DNA from: Dinoroseobacter sp965279125
Lineage (GTDB): Bacteria; Pseudomonadota; Alphaproteobacteria; Rhodobacterales; Rhodobacteraceae
Reading direction: 5' to 3'
Assembly: GCA_965279125.1 (NCBI GenBank)
Contig: CBDIHL010000033.1
Span: forward strand, 1-64,000
DNA: 64,000 bases
Below the pieces are notes generated by a model, which ran no database searches, was not told the DNA's origin, and saw nothing but the letters and a program-made list of their open reading frames with translations. A program made the position numbers and the translations under genes. Below are positions 43,102 to 51,011 of this stretch, one piece after another (position 1 is the stretch's first letter; each line of letters begins with the position of its first letter).

Positions 43102-44495
43102 CTATTGATCCGCAGGCATCGTGAAGACCTGACCGGGGTAGATCAGGTTGGGGTCGCGGATTTGCGTGCGGTTGGCCTCATAGATCTGCACGTACATCTC
43201 GCCTTGGCCGATCATCTGCTCGGCAATCTGCCACAACGTGAAGCCCGGCTGCACGGTGATAACGCTGGCATTGGGGCGCGATGCAGGCTCCAGCGTCGGC
43301 GCGGTTGCGATCTGGGTCCCGGTGTCAGCCTCAGGAGTGATCGGAGGGGTCGACGTGACCGGGGTCTGCGCCGATGCGATCGGGGCGACAGGCTCGTCCG
43401 TGACCGCCGTGGGTTGCGAGGCACTTGTGGTGACGGAGGGCGCGCGTGTTTCCACCGGCGCAGGCGGGGCGAGTGCGCCTTGTGCGGCGGCAACAATCGC
43501 AGGCTCCTCGCGTTTGAACGGGGTCTCGAAGCGAGAGGTCACATTGCCCGCCGCGTCCAATTCATCCACGCGCAGCGTATAAATGCCCGGCTCAACCCCC
43601 GGCAAGGTGCCGAACCATTGTCCCTGCTCGGTCACCGGCGTGGTCTTAATCGCCATGTTGTCGATATAAAGGCGCACAAAACCGCCCCCCTGCCCGCGTC
43701 CGGCAATCTCGATCTCGCCTTCGGCATCATAGGTGATCGTATCGATGGTGACATTCACCTGAATTCTCGGGGCGTCGGGGGCACTGATCACAGGCGCGGC
43801 GGCGGGTTTGCAACACACGCACGCCGTCTTGGGTCGCAACCACCAGAGCCGGGGCGGCGGGCGCGCGGGTGACGAGGTTTTCAGGGGCCGCAACCTCGGG
43901 CGCAACCTCAGGCGCCGCATCAAGCGATGCAGTCTCGGTGGTGTCAGGCGTGCGTGTGGTCTCGGGCGGCGCGACCTCGGCCACCGGAGGCGCGAAGGGA
44001 GCGATCAGGATCGTCTCGTCGGACAAGACCGCGCCATCCTCCAGCCGCATCGACAATTGCAGGCTGCGTGGCTGGTCGCTGGGCGGAGATATCAAAGAGC
44101 GCGACAAACCGCCCGTCCCCGCCCGTGCTGGCCTCACTGACCGACGCGCCGTCCAGCAGTACATCTATCATCTTACCGGGATCCGCGATCCCCGCCACGA
44201 GGGCGGAGCCCAAGCCATCGACCCGCACCACATCAAAGCTGGGCGGGCGGGGAGCAGCTTCCACCGCCTCTGGGGTCTGTGGCGTTGGGGCCAGCTCCAC
44301 GGTGTCTTCCGGGTCCGGCGCGGCCTCTTCGGGCCCGGCTTGCTGCACGATCTCGGTCGGGGCTTCGGGCTCTTCATCCTGGAACTGCGGCAGGATCACG
44401 AAATAACCCACGGTCCCGATCACCACCACGGCCGCCGCAGCCGCCGTGCCTGCGGTCGCCGTCGCCCCCAGTCCCAAAACTGTCCAAACCGACAT
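43102..44495 (-). pseudogene. LysM-domain protein with N-terminal membrane anchor, broken by two frameshifts
   Basis: Three reading frames together make one protein of about 464 residues. Part 1, from ATG 44495, has a membrane helix (TAAAAAVVVIGTVGYFVIL), a Pro/Glu-rich linker and VRVDGLGSALVAGIADPGKMIDVLLDG. Part 2 continues from PSDQPRSLQLSMRLEDGAVLSD. Part 3 has APRIQVNVTIDTITYDAEGEIEIAG and a C-terminal LysM domain (FTLWQIAEQMIGQGEMYVQIYEANRTQIRDPNLIYPGQVFTMP). Joining them needs removal of one base at 44087 and one from the A run at 43807-43809. The family binds peptidoglycan. Damage this slight suggests indel errors rather than an old pseudogene. Confidence 0.85.
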
Positions 44496-44652
44496 CTGCT
44501 CTCCCCCGGGGCTGCCCCCGATGTGAACGCGCGCGGCACTCGAACGTGCTGCCAAGGCCCCCATGCCCCACGGGCGCGTCCAACGGACCCGTTGCCCAAC
44601 ACTAGCAACCGGATTATCCAGCGTCAAAGCGCAGTTTTACAAGGATCCTCCC

Positions 44653-45225
44653 ATGCCATCCCAGTCTCGTAGCATCTGCGTCTTTTGCGGCTCTCGCGCA
44701 GGGATCGACCCCGCCTATGAAGCCGCCGCAACCGAACTTGGCACATGGATGGCAACCGAGGATCACGAGCTGGTTTATGGTGCCGGCGATGTCGGCTTGA
44801 TGGGCGCCGTTGCGACGGCCAGCCAACAGGCCGGAGGACGCGCCTTGGGCGTTATCCCCGTGCATCTGCTGGGCGTTGAGAACGGCAAACGCGATCTGAG
44901 CCGCTTTGTGATCACCGAGACGATGCACGAGCGTAAAAAGGTCATGTTCATGAACTCTGACGCAATCGTGGTGCTGCCCGGTGGGGCCGGATCGCTGGAC
45001 GAGTTCTTCGAGGTCTTGACATGGGGCCAGCTGGGCCTGCACGCAAAACCGATCTTTCTTTTGAATATCAACGGGTTTTGGGACCCTCTTGATAAACTGG
45101 TTCACCATGTGGTCAGCGAGGGCTTCGCCGAAGGCTCGCTTGCGACCTTCTATGAATGTGTGCCGGATGTGAAAACCCTGGCCGAGCGGCTGGAGCGTCG
45201 GCTTGATCCCGGCTTGGGAAGTTAA
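44653..45225 (+). CDS. LOG family protein (nucleoside 5'-monophosphate phosphoribohydrolase-like)
   Basis: 190-residue Rossmann-like protein. SICVFCGSRAGIDPAY, LVYGAGDVGLMGAVA and the substrate motif VVLPGGAGSLDEFFEVLTW (the PGGxGTxxE box, here with Ser for Thr) identify the LOG family. Members release adenine or cytokinin bases from 5'-monophosphates in plants and bacteria. Many were formerly annotated as lysine decarboxylases, which is not supported. The ATG at 44653 fits the family start. Its role in this organism is unknown. Confidence 0.9.
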   Translation: MPSQSRSICVFCGSRAGIDPAYEAAATELGTWMATEDHELVYGAGDVGLMGAVATASQQAGGRALGVIPVHLLGVENGKRDLSRFVITETMHERKKVMFMNSDAIVVLPGGAGSLDEFFEVLTWGQLGLHAKPIFLLNINGFWDPLDKLVHHVVSEGFAEGSLATFYECVPDVKTLAERLERRLDPGLGS

Positions 45226-45302
45226 GTCAAATTCACAGCTTTTCGCGGACCGCACGCGCAGCGCCCTTGCCGCCCCATGGCGCGCGCCCCATATCATAGC
45301 GC

Positions 45303-45998
45303 ATGTTGAAACTTGCTCCCATCCTCCTCGCAATCGGCTACGGGCTGGTGCTGTACTACATCTCGGCCTGGCGCACGGGAAAGCAGCTGGATGCGCAATC
45401 GACCGAGCTGGCAGACGCCAAGCTCAAGACCCTGACCGACCGAATGGCCAGCGCGCTCGACCTGCCGCGGATCAAAGTTCACATCTACGAGATCGAGCCG
45501 GTCAATGGCCTCGCCGCCCCCGATGGGCGCATTTTCATCACCCGTGGCTTCTTTCGCAAATATAAAGCGGACGAGGTCACAGCCGAAGAAATGGCAAGCG
45601 TCATCGCCCATGAGCTGGGCCATGTCGCCTTGGGCCATTCGCGCCGCCGGATGATCGACTTTTCCGGCCAGAACGCGATCCGGGTTGCCCTTGCGATGAT
45701 CCTGGGGCGCTTCATTCCCTTTATCGGCGTGTGGATTGCCAATGCCTTGACCACGCTTCTGGCCGCGCGCCTGTCGCGTCAGGATGAGTACGAGGCCGAT
45801 GCCTATGCCAGTGCTTTGCTGACGAAAGCGGGCATCGGAACCGGCCCGCAAAAGAGCCTGTTTCGCAAGTTGGAGACCCTGACCGGGATGCAAACCGGGG
45901 CCGTTCCGGCGTGGATCATGTCTCACCCCAAAACCGCTGAGCGGATCGAGGCGATCGAGAAGCTGGAGGCGGGCTGGTCGCCCTCGCTACCGGGTTAA
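45303..45998 (+). CDS. M48 family zinc metalloprotease, membrane-anchored
   Basis: 231-residue peptidase with an N-terminal membrane helix (LAPILLAIGYGLVLYYISAW), the zinc-binding HELGH motif in SVIAHELGHVALGHSRRR, a second hydrophobic segment (VALAMILGRFIPFIGVWIANALTTLLAA) and the downstream metal ligand in RQDEYEADAYA. It resembles short HtpX-like proteases acting on membrane proteins. Its last 12 bases overlap the 3' end of the convergent PIN gene, so there is no room for a terminator between them. Confidence 0.9.
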   Translation: MLKLAPILLAIGYGLVLYYISAWRTGKQLDAQSTELADAKLKTLTDRMASALDLPRIKVHIYEIEPVNGLAAPDGRIFITRGFFRKYKADEVTAEEMASVIAHELGHVALGHSRRRMIDFSGQNAIRVALAMILGRFIPFIGVWIANALTTLLAARLSRQDEYEADAYASALLTKAGIGTGPQKSLFRKLETLTGMQTGAVPAWIMSHPKTAERIEAIEKLEAGWSPSLPG

Positions 45999-46499
45999 CA
46001 GTTTCGACAGCCGGGGCAGATGCGAGCCGCGCAAAAGCGCCCTACGAGACCGCCCCGTCCTGACCTCTTCGGCGTCCAGCACAGCCAAAAGCGCCGTGTC
46101 ATCTTCATGGGCGGCCTCCACAAGAAACTCGTCCGGGTGCCGACGGATCACCCCATGGGCGGCCAGCGCGCGCAACGGGAAATCTTTGGTGTTGAAGGTC
46201 AACAGCGCGTCTGCCTGCCCTGCAATCGCCCCTGCCAGCACATGACGATCATCGGCATCCGGCAGATCCAAGGCAGCGACCAGCGCGCTATCGACCTCAA
46301 CCTCAGACTTTGGATACCGCGCCCGGATCAAGGCAATCTCGGTCCCGACCTCAGCCGCTTCCGCCACGCCCAGCTTGGCAACGGCATGACGCCACTCGGC
46401 CAAAATCTCCGCAGACCAAAGCGGTGTCACATCTGTTGCCAGCACGAGGCGCCGTGTCAGGCTCGGCACCAGCACGCAGGCATCGATCAGCACACTCAC
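45987..46499 (-). CDS. PIN-domain protein (RSP_2648-like family)
   Basis: 170-residue PIN-fold protein, predicted metal-dependent RNase. Conserved acidic residues are visible in SVLIDACVLVPS (Asp6), LPDADDRHVLAGAIAGQADALLTFNTKDFP. The ~40-residue C-terminal part after the PIN domain is typical of the Rhodobacteraceae form. The start overlaps the end of the RNA methyltransferase gene by four bases (ATGA). No antitoxin gene is next to it, so a housekeeping RNA-processing role linked to the methyltransferase seems likelier than a toxin; this is inferred. Confidence 0.85.
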   Translation of the reverse strand: MSVLIDACVLVPSLTRRLVLATDVTPLWSAEILAEWRHAVAKLGVAEAAEVGTEIALIRARYPKSEVEVDSALVAALDLPDADDRHVLAGAIAGQADALLTFNTKDFPLRALAAHGVIRRHPDEFLVEAAHEDDTALLAVLDAEEVRTGRSRRALLRGSHLPRLSKLLTR

Positions 46500-47677
46500 G
46501 GCAGATGGAAGGCAAGCGCTTTGAGGTAGCCCGTGTCACTGAGGCTGGGATGCACCGGATGATCCGGCCCGGCGCTGCCCGTATAGATCAACTTTGGATC
46601 GCGCCCGGCCCGGCCCATCCCGCGCAGACAGGCCGCGCGGAACTTGTCCAGCGTCGCCGCATGCGAGCACGAGCACAACATCAACACCCCACCCGGAGCC
46701 ACCAGCGATGTGGCAAGCCGTGCCGTGCGCTCATACGCGCGCAAGCCAGCGGTCAAAGCGCCTTTATTGGGCGCAAAGGCTGGCGGGTCGCAGATCACCA
46801 GATCGAATTGCGCGCCGTCTGCCGCCAATGCCTCAAGGGCTGCGAAAGCGTCGGATTTGCGGGTCTCGAATTGCGCCGCCACGCCGGAGGCCGCAGCCCC
46901 CTCTTCGGCCAACGCCAACGCCGGGGCCGATCCGTCCACCGCAATCGCCGAATGCGCCCCTGCGGCCAAAGCCGCCAGCGCAAAGCCGCCCACATGGGCA
47001 AAGACATCCAACACCGTCGCGTCGCGCGCGAGGCTTGCCATGAAGGCGTGGTTGGGGCGTTGGTCAAAGAACAGGCCGGTTTTCTGACCCTCTGCCAGAT
47101 CCGCCACATAGGTCGCGCCGTTCATCAAGACCGATACCTTTTCAGGCGGCGATCCGGCGAGCACGGCACTGACATCGTCGAGGCCCTCAAGCTTGCGGGC
47201 TCGGCTTGCGGCGTTCTTGAGAACATGCGCGGCCCCCGTGACCTCGATCAGCACTTTGGTCAGGATGTCCAAACGCTCTTCCAGCCAAATCGCGTTGGGT
47301 TGCACGACCAGCGTGTCGCCGAAGCGGTCCACGATCAGGCCGGGCAAGCCGTCGCCCTCTGCGTGGATCAGGCGGTAAAACGGATCAGAATAGAGGCGGT
47401 TGCGCAGATCAAAGGCGCATGTGACGCGGGCGCGCAGCCAAGCCTCATCAATCGTCGCCTCAAGATCGCGGGTCAAAATCCGCGCGGCAATCTTGGCTTG
47501 CGGCACAACCGACACAAGGGCCACGGGGCTGCGGCCAGCATCTTCAAGAACCGCGATGGCTCCGGGGGAAATGGCGCGGGACCGGCGATCCCAAACGAGT
47601 TGGTCGCCATGCACCCAAGGATGACCGTGGCGCAAGGCGCGCGCGTCTGCTTTGGGGCTCAGGCGAAGTATAGGCAT
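46496..47677 (-). CDS. RlmI-like class I SAM-dependent RNA methyltransferase (RSP_2647-like family)
   Basis: 393-residue protein with a PUA-like N-terminus (PILRLSPKADARALRHGHPWVHGDQL), a middle region YRLIHAEGDGLPGLIVDRFGDTLVVQ and a methyltransferase domain: QKTGLFFDQRPNHAF, VLDVFAHVGGFALAALAAGAHSAIAVDGS (SAM site) and FDLVICDPPAFAPNK, with the catalytic cysteine in LCSCSHAA. This is the layout of RlmI and related 23S rRNA m5C methyltransferases, although the exact target is unknown. The ATG at 47677 is favoured over 47686. It is coupled to the PIN gene. Confidence 0.9.
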   Translation of the reverse strand: MPILRLSPKADARALRHGHPWVHGDQLVWDRRSRAISPGAIAVLEDAGRSPVALVSVVPQAKIAARILTRDLEATIDEAWLRARVTCAFDLRNRLYSDPFYRLIHAEGDGLPGLIVDRFGDTLVVQPNAIWLEERLDILTKVLIEVTGAAHVLKNAASRARKLEGLDDVSAVLAGSPPEKVSVLMNGATYVADLAEGQKTGLFFDQRPNHAFMASLARDATVLDVFAHVGGFALAALAAGAHSAIAVDGSAPALALAEEGAAASGVAAQFETRKSDAFAALEALAADGAQFDLVICDPPAFAPNKGALTAGLRAYERTARLATSLVAPGGVLMLCSCSHAATLDKFRAACLRGMGRAGRDPKLIYTGSAGPDHPVHPSLSDTGYLKALAFHLP

Positions 47678-47728
47678 GTTTTCCATGCGCCCGGACGTAA
47701 CCGCTTCGGGCGCATGGGGAAAGCGAAT

Positions 47729-47878
47729 TTACGCCTTGGCGCCGTGGCCTTTGGCAGCAAACAGGCCCACGACCCAATTGCGCAGGGCGAGGGTCATCTC
47801 GCGCAGGGCTTGGGCGCGCAACTGGCGCGCTTTGGCTTCGATTTCGTTGAGATCAACAGGGGTGGTGGTCGATTGCAT
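47729..47878 (-). CDS. RSP_7527-like small protein, 49 residues
   Basis: Short basic helical protein (MQSTTTPVDLNEIEAKARQL, then RAQALREMTLALRNWVVGLF and AAKGHGAKA), close in pattern to a family of ~50-residue proteins found throughout Rhodobacteraceae. An AGGAGACGAC stretch precedes the ATG at 47878 on its strand. It sits 51 bases before the RNA methyltransferase gene. Function is unknown; the amphipathic helix suggests membrane or nucleic-acid contact. Confidence 0.75.
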   Translation of the reverse strand: MQSTTTPVDLNEIEAKARQLRAQALREMTLALRNWVVGLFAAKGHGAKA

Positions 47879-48069
47879 AAGTCGTCTCCTGAATGCGGCC
47901 ATACGGGGAGGATCGTGCGGCCTGTGTCTGTCTTGCATTCCATATAGAGACCCTCAGAAAGATGAGTATTGCATATAGCGAATAGCCGATATGTGGAGAT
48001 GCTGCATCGCAGCGTCCCCCCCGCGCATAGCCTTTGCCGCACCCCGATGACGCATTTGCACTTTTCTTA

Positions 48070-48081
48070 GTTAGCGCTAAC
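48070..48081. promoter_or_regulatory. Perfect LacI-type operator before edd-eda
   Basis: GTTAGCGCTAAC is a perfect 12-base palindrome 58 bases upstream of the edd ATG. Variants lie before both gap genes. Known LacI-family regulators of central carbon metabolism in Rhodobacterales (CceR) act on Entner-Doudoroff genes; the match to its precise motif is from memory and not checked. Confidence 0.7.
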
Positions 48082-48139
48082 AGGTATGTGCGGTCCCAAA
48101 CGCGACCCCACCTCTTTTCAGACCCAGAAGGAGCTTATC

Positions 48140-49945
48140 ATGAGCCTCCATCCCCGCCTCGCAGAGATCACCGCCCGGATTGAAGCCCGGTCCGCCGCCA
48201 CCCGTGCCACCTATATGGACAGGATGCGCAAGGCCGCCGAAGACGGGCCGCGTCGCGCACATTTATCTTGCGGCAACCAGGCCCATGCCTATGCGGCGAT
48301 GGCAGGCGACAAAGGCGCATTGGTCGAGGCCCGCGCGCCCAATCTCGGGATTGTCACTTCTTACAATGACATGCTCAGCGCGCATCAGCCCTTTCAGCCC
48401 TATCCCGACAAGATCAAAGAGGCCGTCCGCAAGGTCGGGGCCACGGCGCAGGTTGCAGGCGGTGTCCCCGCAATGTGTGACGGCGTCACGCAAGGCCAGG
48501 TCGGCATGGAGCTGTCGCTGTTTTCGCGTGATGTGATCGCCATGGCCACGGGCGTGGCGCTGTCGCATAACACCTTTGACGCCGCCGTTTATCTGGGGGT
48601 GTGCGACAAGATCGTGCCCGGTCTGGTGATTGCAGCGGCCACATTCGGCTTCATTCCGGGCCTGTTCATCCCGGCAGGCCCGATGATCAGCGGTTTGCCC
48701 AACGACGAAAAAGCCAAGGTGCGCCAACAGTTTGCCACCGGCGAAGTGGGTCGCGACAAGCTGATGGAGGCCGAAATGTCCTCCTATCATGGCCCCGGCA
48801 CCTGCACCTTCTACGGCACCGCCAATTCCAACCAGATGCTGATGGAGTTCATGGGCCTGCACCTGCCCGGTGCCTCTTTCGTCAATCCCAACACCCCCCT
48901 GCGCGACGCGCTGACCGAGGCCGCCGCCCAACGCGCCGTCGCGATCACCGGGCTTGGCGATGCGTATCGGCCCGTATGTGATGTGCTCGATGCAAAGGCT
49001 TTCGTGAACGGGATCGTCGGCTTGATGGCGACGGGGGGGTCTACGAACCTCGTGATCCACCTGCCCGCGATGGCCGCGGCGGCTGGTGTGCTGCTGGAGC
49101 CGTCAGATTTTGCAGATATTTCCGCGATCACGCCGCAGATGGCGAAGGTTTACCCAAACGGCTTGGCCGATGTGAACCATTTCCACGCGGCAGGCGGTCT
49201 GGGGTATGTGATTGGCGAGCTGCTCGACGCGGGCCTTTTGCATCCCGACACCAAGACGGTCGCAGGCGAGGGGTTGGCCGCGTATTCGACCGAACCCAAG
49301 CTGATCGACGGCGCGCTCAGCTGGCAGCCCGGCCCCCGCGAGAGCCTGAACACCAAAATCGTGCGCTCGGCCTCCGATCCGTTCCAACCCTCGGGCGGTC
49401 TGGCAGAGCTGAGCGGCAATCTGGGCCAAGGTGTGATGAAAGTCTCCGCCGTGGCGCCCGAGCGTCATGTGATCGAAGCGCCAGCACGCGTGTTCGAGGA
49501 TCAAGCCTCGGTCAAGGAGGCCTTCAAGGCGGGTGAGTTGAACCGCGATGTCGTGGTCGTCGTGCGCTTCCAAGGTCCCAGATCGAATGGAATGCCAGAA
49601 TTGCACGCGCTGACGCCATTGCTGGCTGTGGTGCAAGATCGCGGCTACAAAGTCGCGCTCGTCACCGATGGGCGCATGTCCGGGGCCTCCGGCAAGGTAC
49701 CCTCGGCGATCCATGTCTGCCCAGAGGCCGCGTCAGGTGGCCCGCTGGCGCATATCGCGGATGGCGACGTAATCCGGGTCGATGCGGTGGCAGGTGTGCT
49801 TGAGGTGCTGACCCAAGGCGCGCTGGATCGCCCCGCCGTCACCCCTGATCTGAGCGCAAATCAGTTTGGCATCGGGCGCGAAATGTTCCAATTATACCGC
49901 GACCGCGTTGGCCCAGCAGCCAACGGCGCGCGCATTTGCGTCTGA
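48140..49945 (+). CDS. edd: Phosphogluconate dehydratase
   Basis: 601-residue Fe-S dehydratase, first enzyme specific to the Entner-Doudoroff pathway (6-phosphogluconate to KDPG). It shows the IlvD/Edd family cysteines in VPAMCDGVTQGQ, GPGTCTFYGTANSNQML and VCDKIV-type contexts, plus GGSTNLVIHLPAMAAAAG and VTDGRMSGASGKVPSAIHVCPEA. The start at 48140 follows a GAAGGAGC ribosome site. eda begins 25 bases after its stop. A perfect operator-like palindrome precedes the operon. Confidence 0.95.
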   Translation: MSLHPRLAEITARIEARSAATRATYMDRMRKAAEDGPRRAHLSCGNQAHAYAAMAGDKGALVEARAPNLGIVTSYNDMLSAHQPFQPYPDKIKEAVRKVGATAQVAGGVPAMCDGVTQGQVGMELSLFSRDVIAMATGVALSHNTFDAAVYLGVCDKIVPGLVIAAATFGFIPGLFIPAGPMISGLPNDEKAKVRQQFATGEVGRDKLMEAEMSSYHGPGTCTFYGTANSNQMLMEFMGLHLPGASFVNPNTPLRDALTEAAAQRAVAITGLGDAYRPVCDVLDAKAFVNGIVGLMATGGSTNLVIHLPAMAAAAGVLLEPSDFADISAITPQMAKVYPNGLADVNHFHAAGGLGYVIGELLDAGLLHPDTKTVAGEGLAAYSTEPKLIDGALSWQPGPRESLNTKIVRSASDPFQPSGGLAELSGNLGQGVMKVSAVAPERHVIEAPARVFEDQASVKEAFKAGELNRDVVVVVRFQGPRSNGMPELHALTPLLAVVQDRGYKVALVTDGRMSGASGKVPSAIHVCPEAASGGPLAHIADGDVIRVDAVAGVLEVLTQGALDRPAVTPDLSANQFGIGREMFQLYRDRVGPAANGARICV

Positions 49946-49969
49946 AATTTACTCTAGGACACTGAAAAT

Positions 49970-50629
49970 ATGAACCTTTCCATTGCAACCTCCCCTCTTC
50001 AGTCCAGCATGCGGGCGTCGGAAATTTGCGCCCTCGCCCCGATTGTGCCGGTGATTGTGATCGAAAACCTCGATCATGCACGCCCCTTGGCCGAAGCTTT
50101 GGTTGCAGGTGGTTTGCCTGCCTTGGAGGTCACCTTGCGCACAGAGGTCGCCATCGAGGCGATTGCAGAAATGGCGCAAGTCGAAGGCGGTGTGGTTGGT
50201 GCGGGCACCTTGCTGACCTCGGTTGATGTGGCCGCCGCCGTCGAGGCAGGCGCGCAATTTGGCGTCTCGCCCGGAGCAACGGACCGCTTGCTGGACGCGG
50301 CCCTCGAAGCAGGCCTGCCGATGCTGCCGGGAGCGGCAACCGCGAGCGAGGTCATGGCGCTTCTGGAAAAGGGCTACACCGTCCAAAAGTTCTTCCCCGC
50401 CGAAGCCTCAGGCGGCGCGCCCGCGCTAAAATCCATCGGCGCACCGATCCCGCAAGTCAGCTTTTGCCCCACAGGCGGCATAACCCCGCAAAACGCGCCC
50501 ACCTATTTGTCGTTGCCGAATGTTGTGTGCGCAGGCGGATCTTGGGTCGCGCCCAAAGCCCTAATGGAGGCGGGCGATTGGGACGGCATCACAGCGCTGG
50601 CAAAGGCCGCATCGCGACTGGCGCGCTGA
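49970..50629 (+). CDS. eda: KDPG aldolase (2-dehydro-3-deoxy-6-phosphogluconate aldolase)
   Basis: 219-residue class I aldolase that splits KDPG into pyruvate and glyceraldehyde 3-phosphate. The conserved IVPVIVIENLDHARPLAEALVAGGLPALEVTLRT, the glutamate-containing VVGAGTLLTS, the Schiff-base lysine in YTVQKFFPAEASGG and the CPTGGITPQNAPTYLSL segment are all visible. Its product feeds the GAPDH step encoded at 16-18 kb. It is in an operon with edd. Confidence 0.95.
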   Translation: MNLSIATSPLQSSMRASEICALAPIVPVIVIENLDHARPLAEALVAGGLPALEVTLRTEVAIEAIAEMAQVEGGVVGAGTLLTSVDVAAAVEAGAQFGVSPGATDRLLDAALEAGLPMLPGAATASEVMALLEKGYTVQKFFPAEASGGAPALKSIGAPIPQVSFCPTGGITPQNAPTYLSLPNVVCAGGSWVAPKALMEAGDWDGITALAKAASRLAR

Positions 50630-50666
50630 GGGCAGGTTTGCGAACCTCTTGATAAGGCAGTTCTTT

Positions 50667-50972
50667 TCAGCCCTCGTCCGGGACGCGTGACTTGCGTCCC
50701 CCACGGCGCCTGGGCGCTTTCGGGACTTCTAGGGCCGCGGTCAAAACCTGGGTCATCGGATGGTCCGGCGCATCGGCCCCATAGATCACCAACAGCTGCT
50801 CTACATATGGGCGCGTATCCGTGTCGACGGGCCAGCCGAGCGCCCAATCGAGAAAGATCGAGCGGCATTCCCAGATATCGATCCCTTCAATCGTGAAGGC
50901 CTCGCGCATCAGGTTGCGTGGGTCCAGACGCGCTTTCTGAGCCTGTAAATCCGTATCCATGTTTGCCGTCAT
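50667..50972 (-). CDS. Conserved hypothetical protein, about 100 residues
   Basis: Acidic protein with a structured centre (LDPRNLMREAFTIEGIDIWECRSIFLDWALGWPVDTDTRPYVEQLLVIYG) and a basic C-terminal tail (PKAPRRRGGRKSRVPDEG). No domain was recognised, but compact, even codon use and a plausible start suggest a real gene. Three in-frame ATGs (50990, 50972, 50960) are possible; 50972 has a GGGAA stretch at fair distance. It lies between eda (convergent) and glnE on the minus strand. Confidence 0.65.
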   Translation of the reverse strand: MTANMDTDLQAQKARLDPRNLMREAFTIEGIDIWECRSIFLDWALGWPVDTDTRPYVEQLLVIYGADAPDHPMTQVLTAALEVPKAPRRRGGRKSRVPDEG

Positions 50973-51011
50973 ATATAGGTTTCCCGTCATAAATACATGA
51001 TTTTACATCAT

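Noticed and set aside
45987..46499. Toxin-antitoxin system at the PIN gene
   Set aside because: No antitoxin-like gene is next to it; the gene overlaps an RNA methyltransferase instead.
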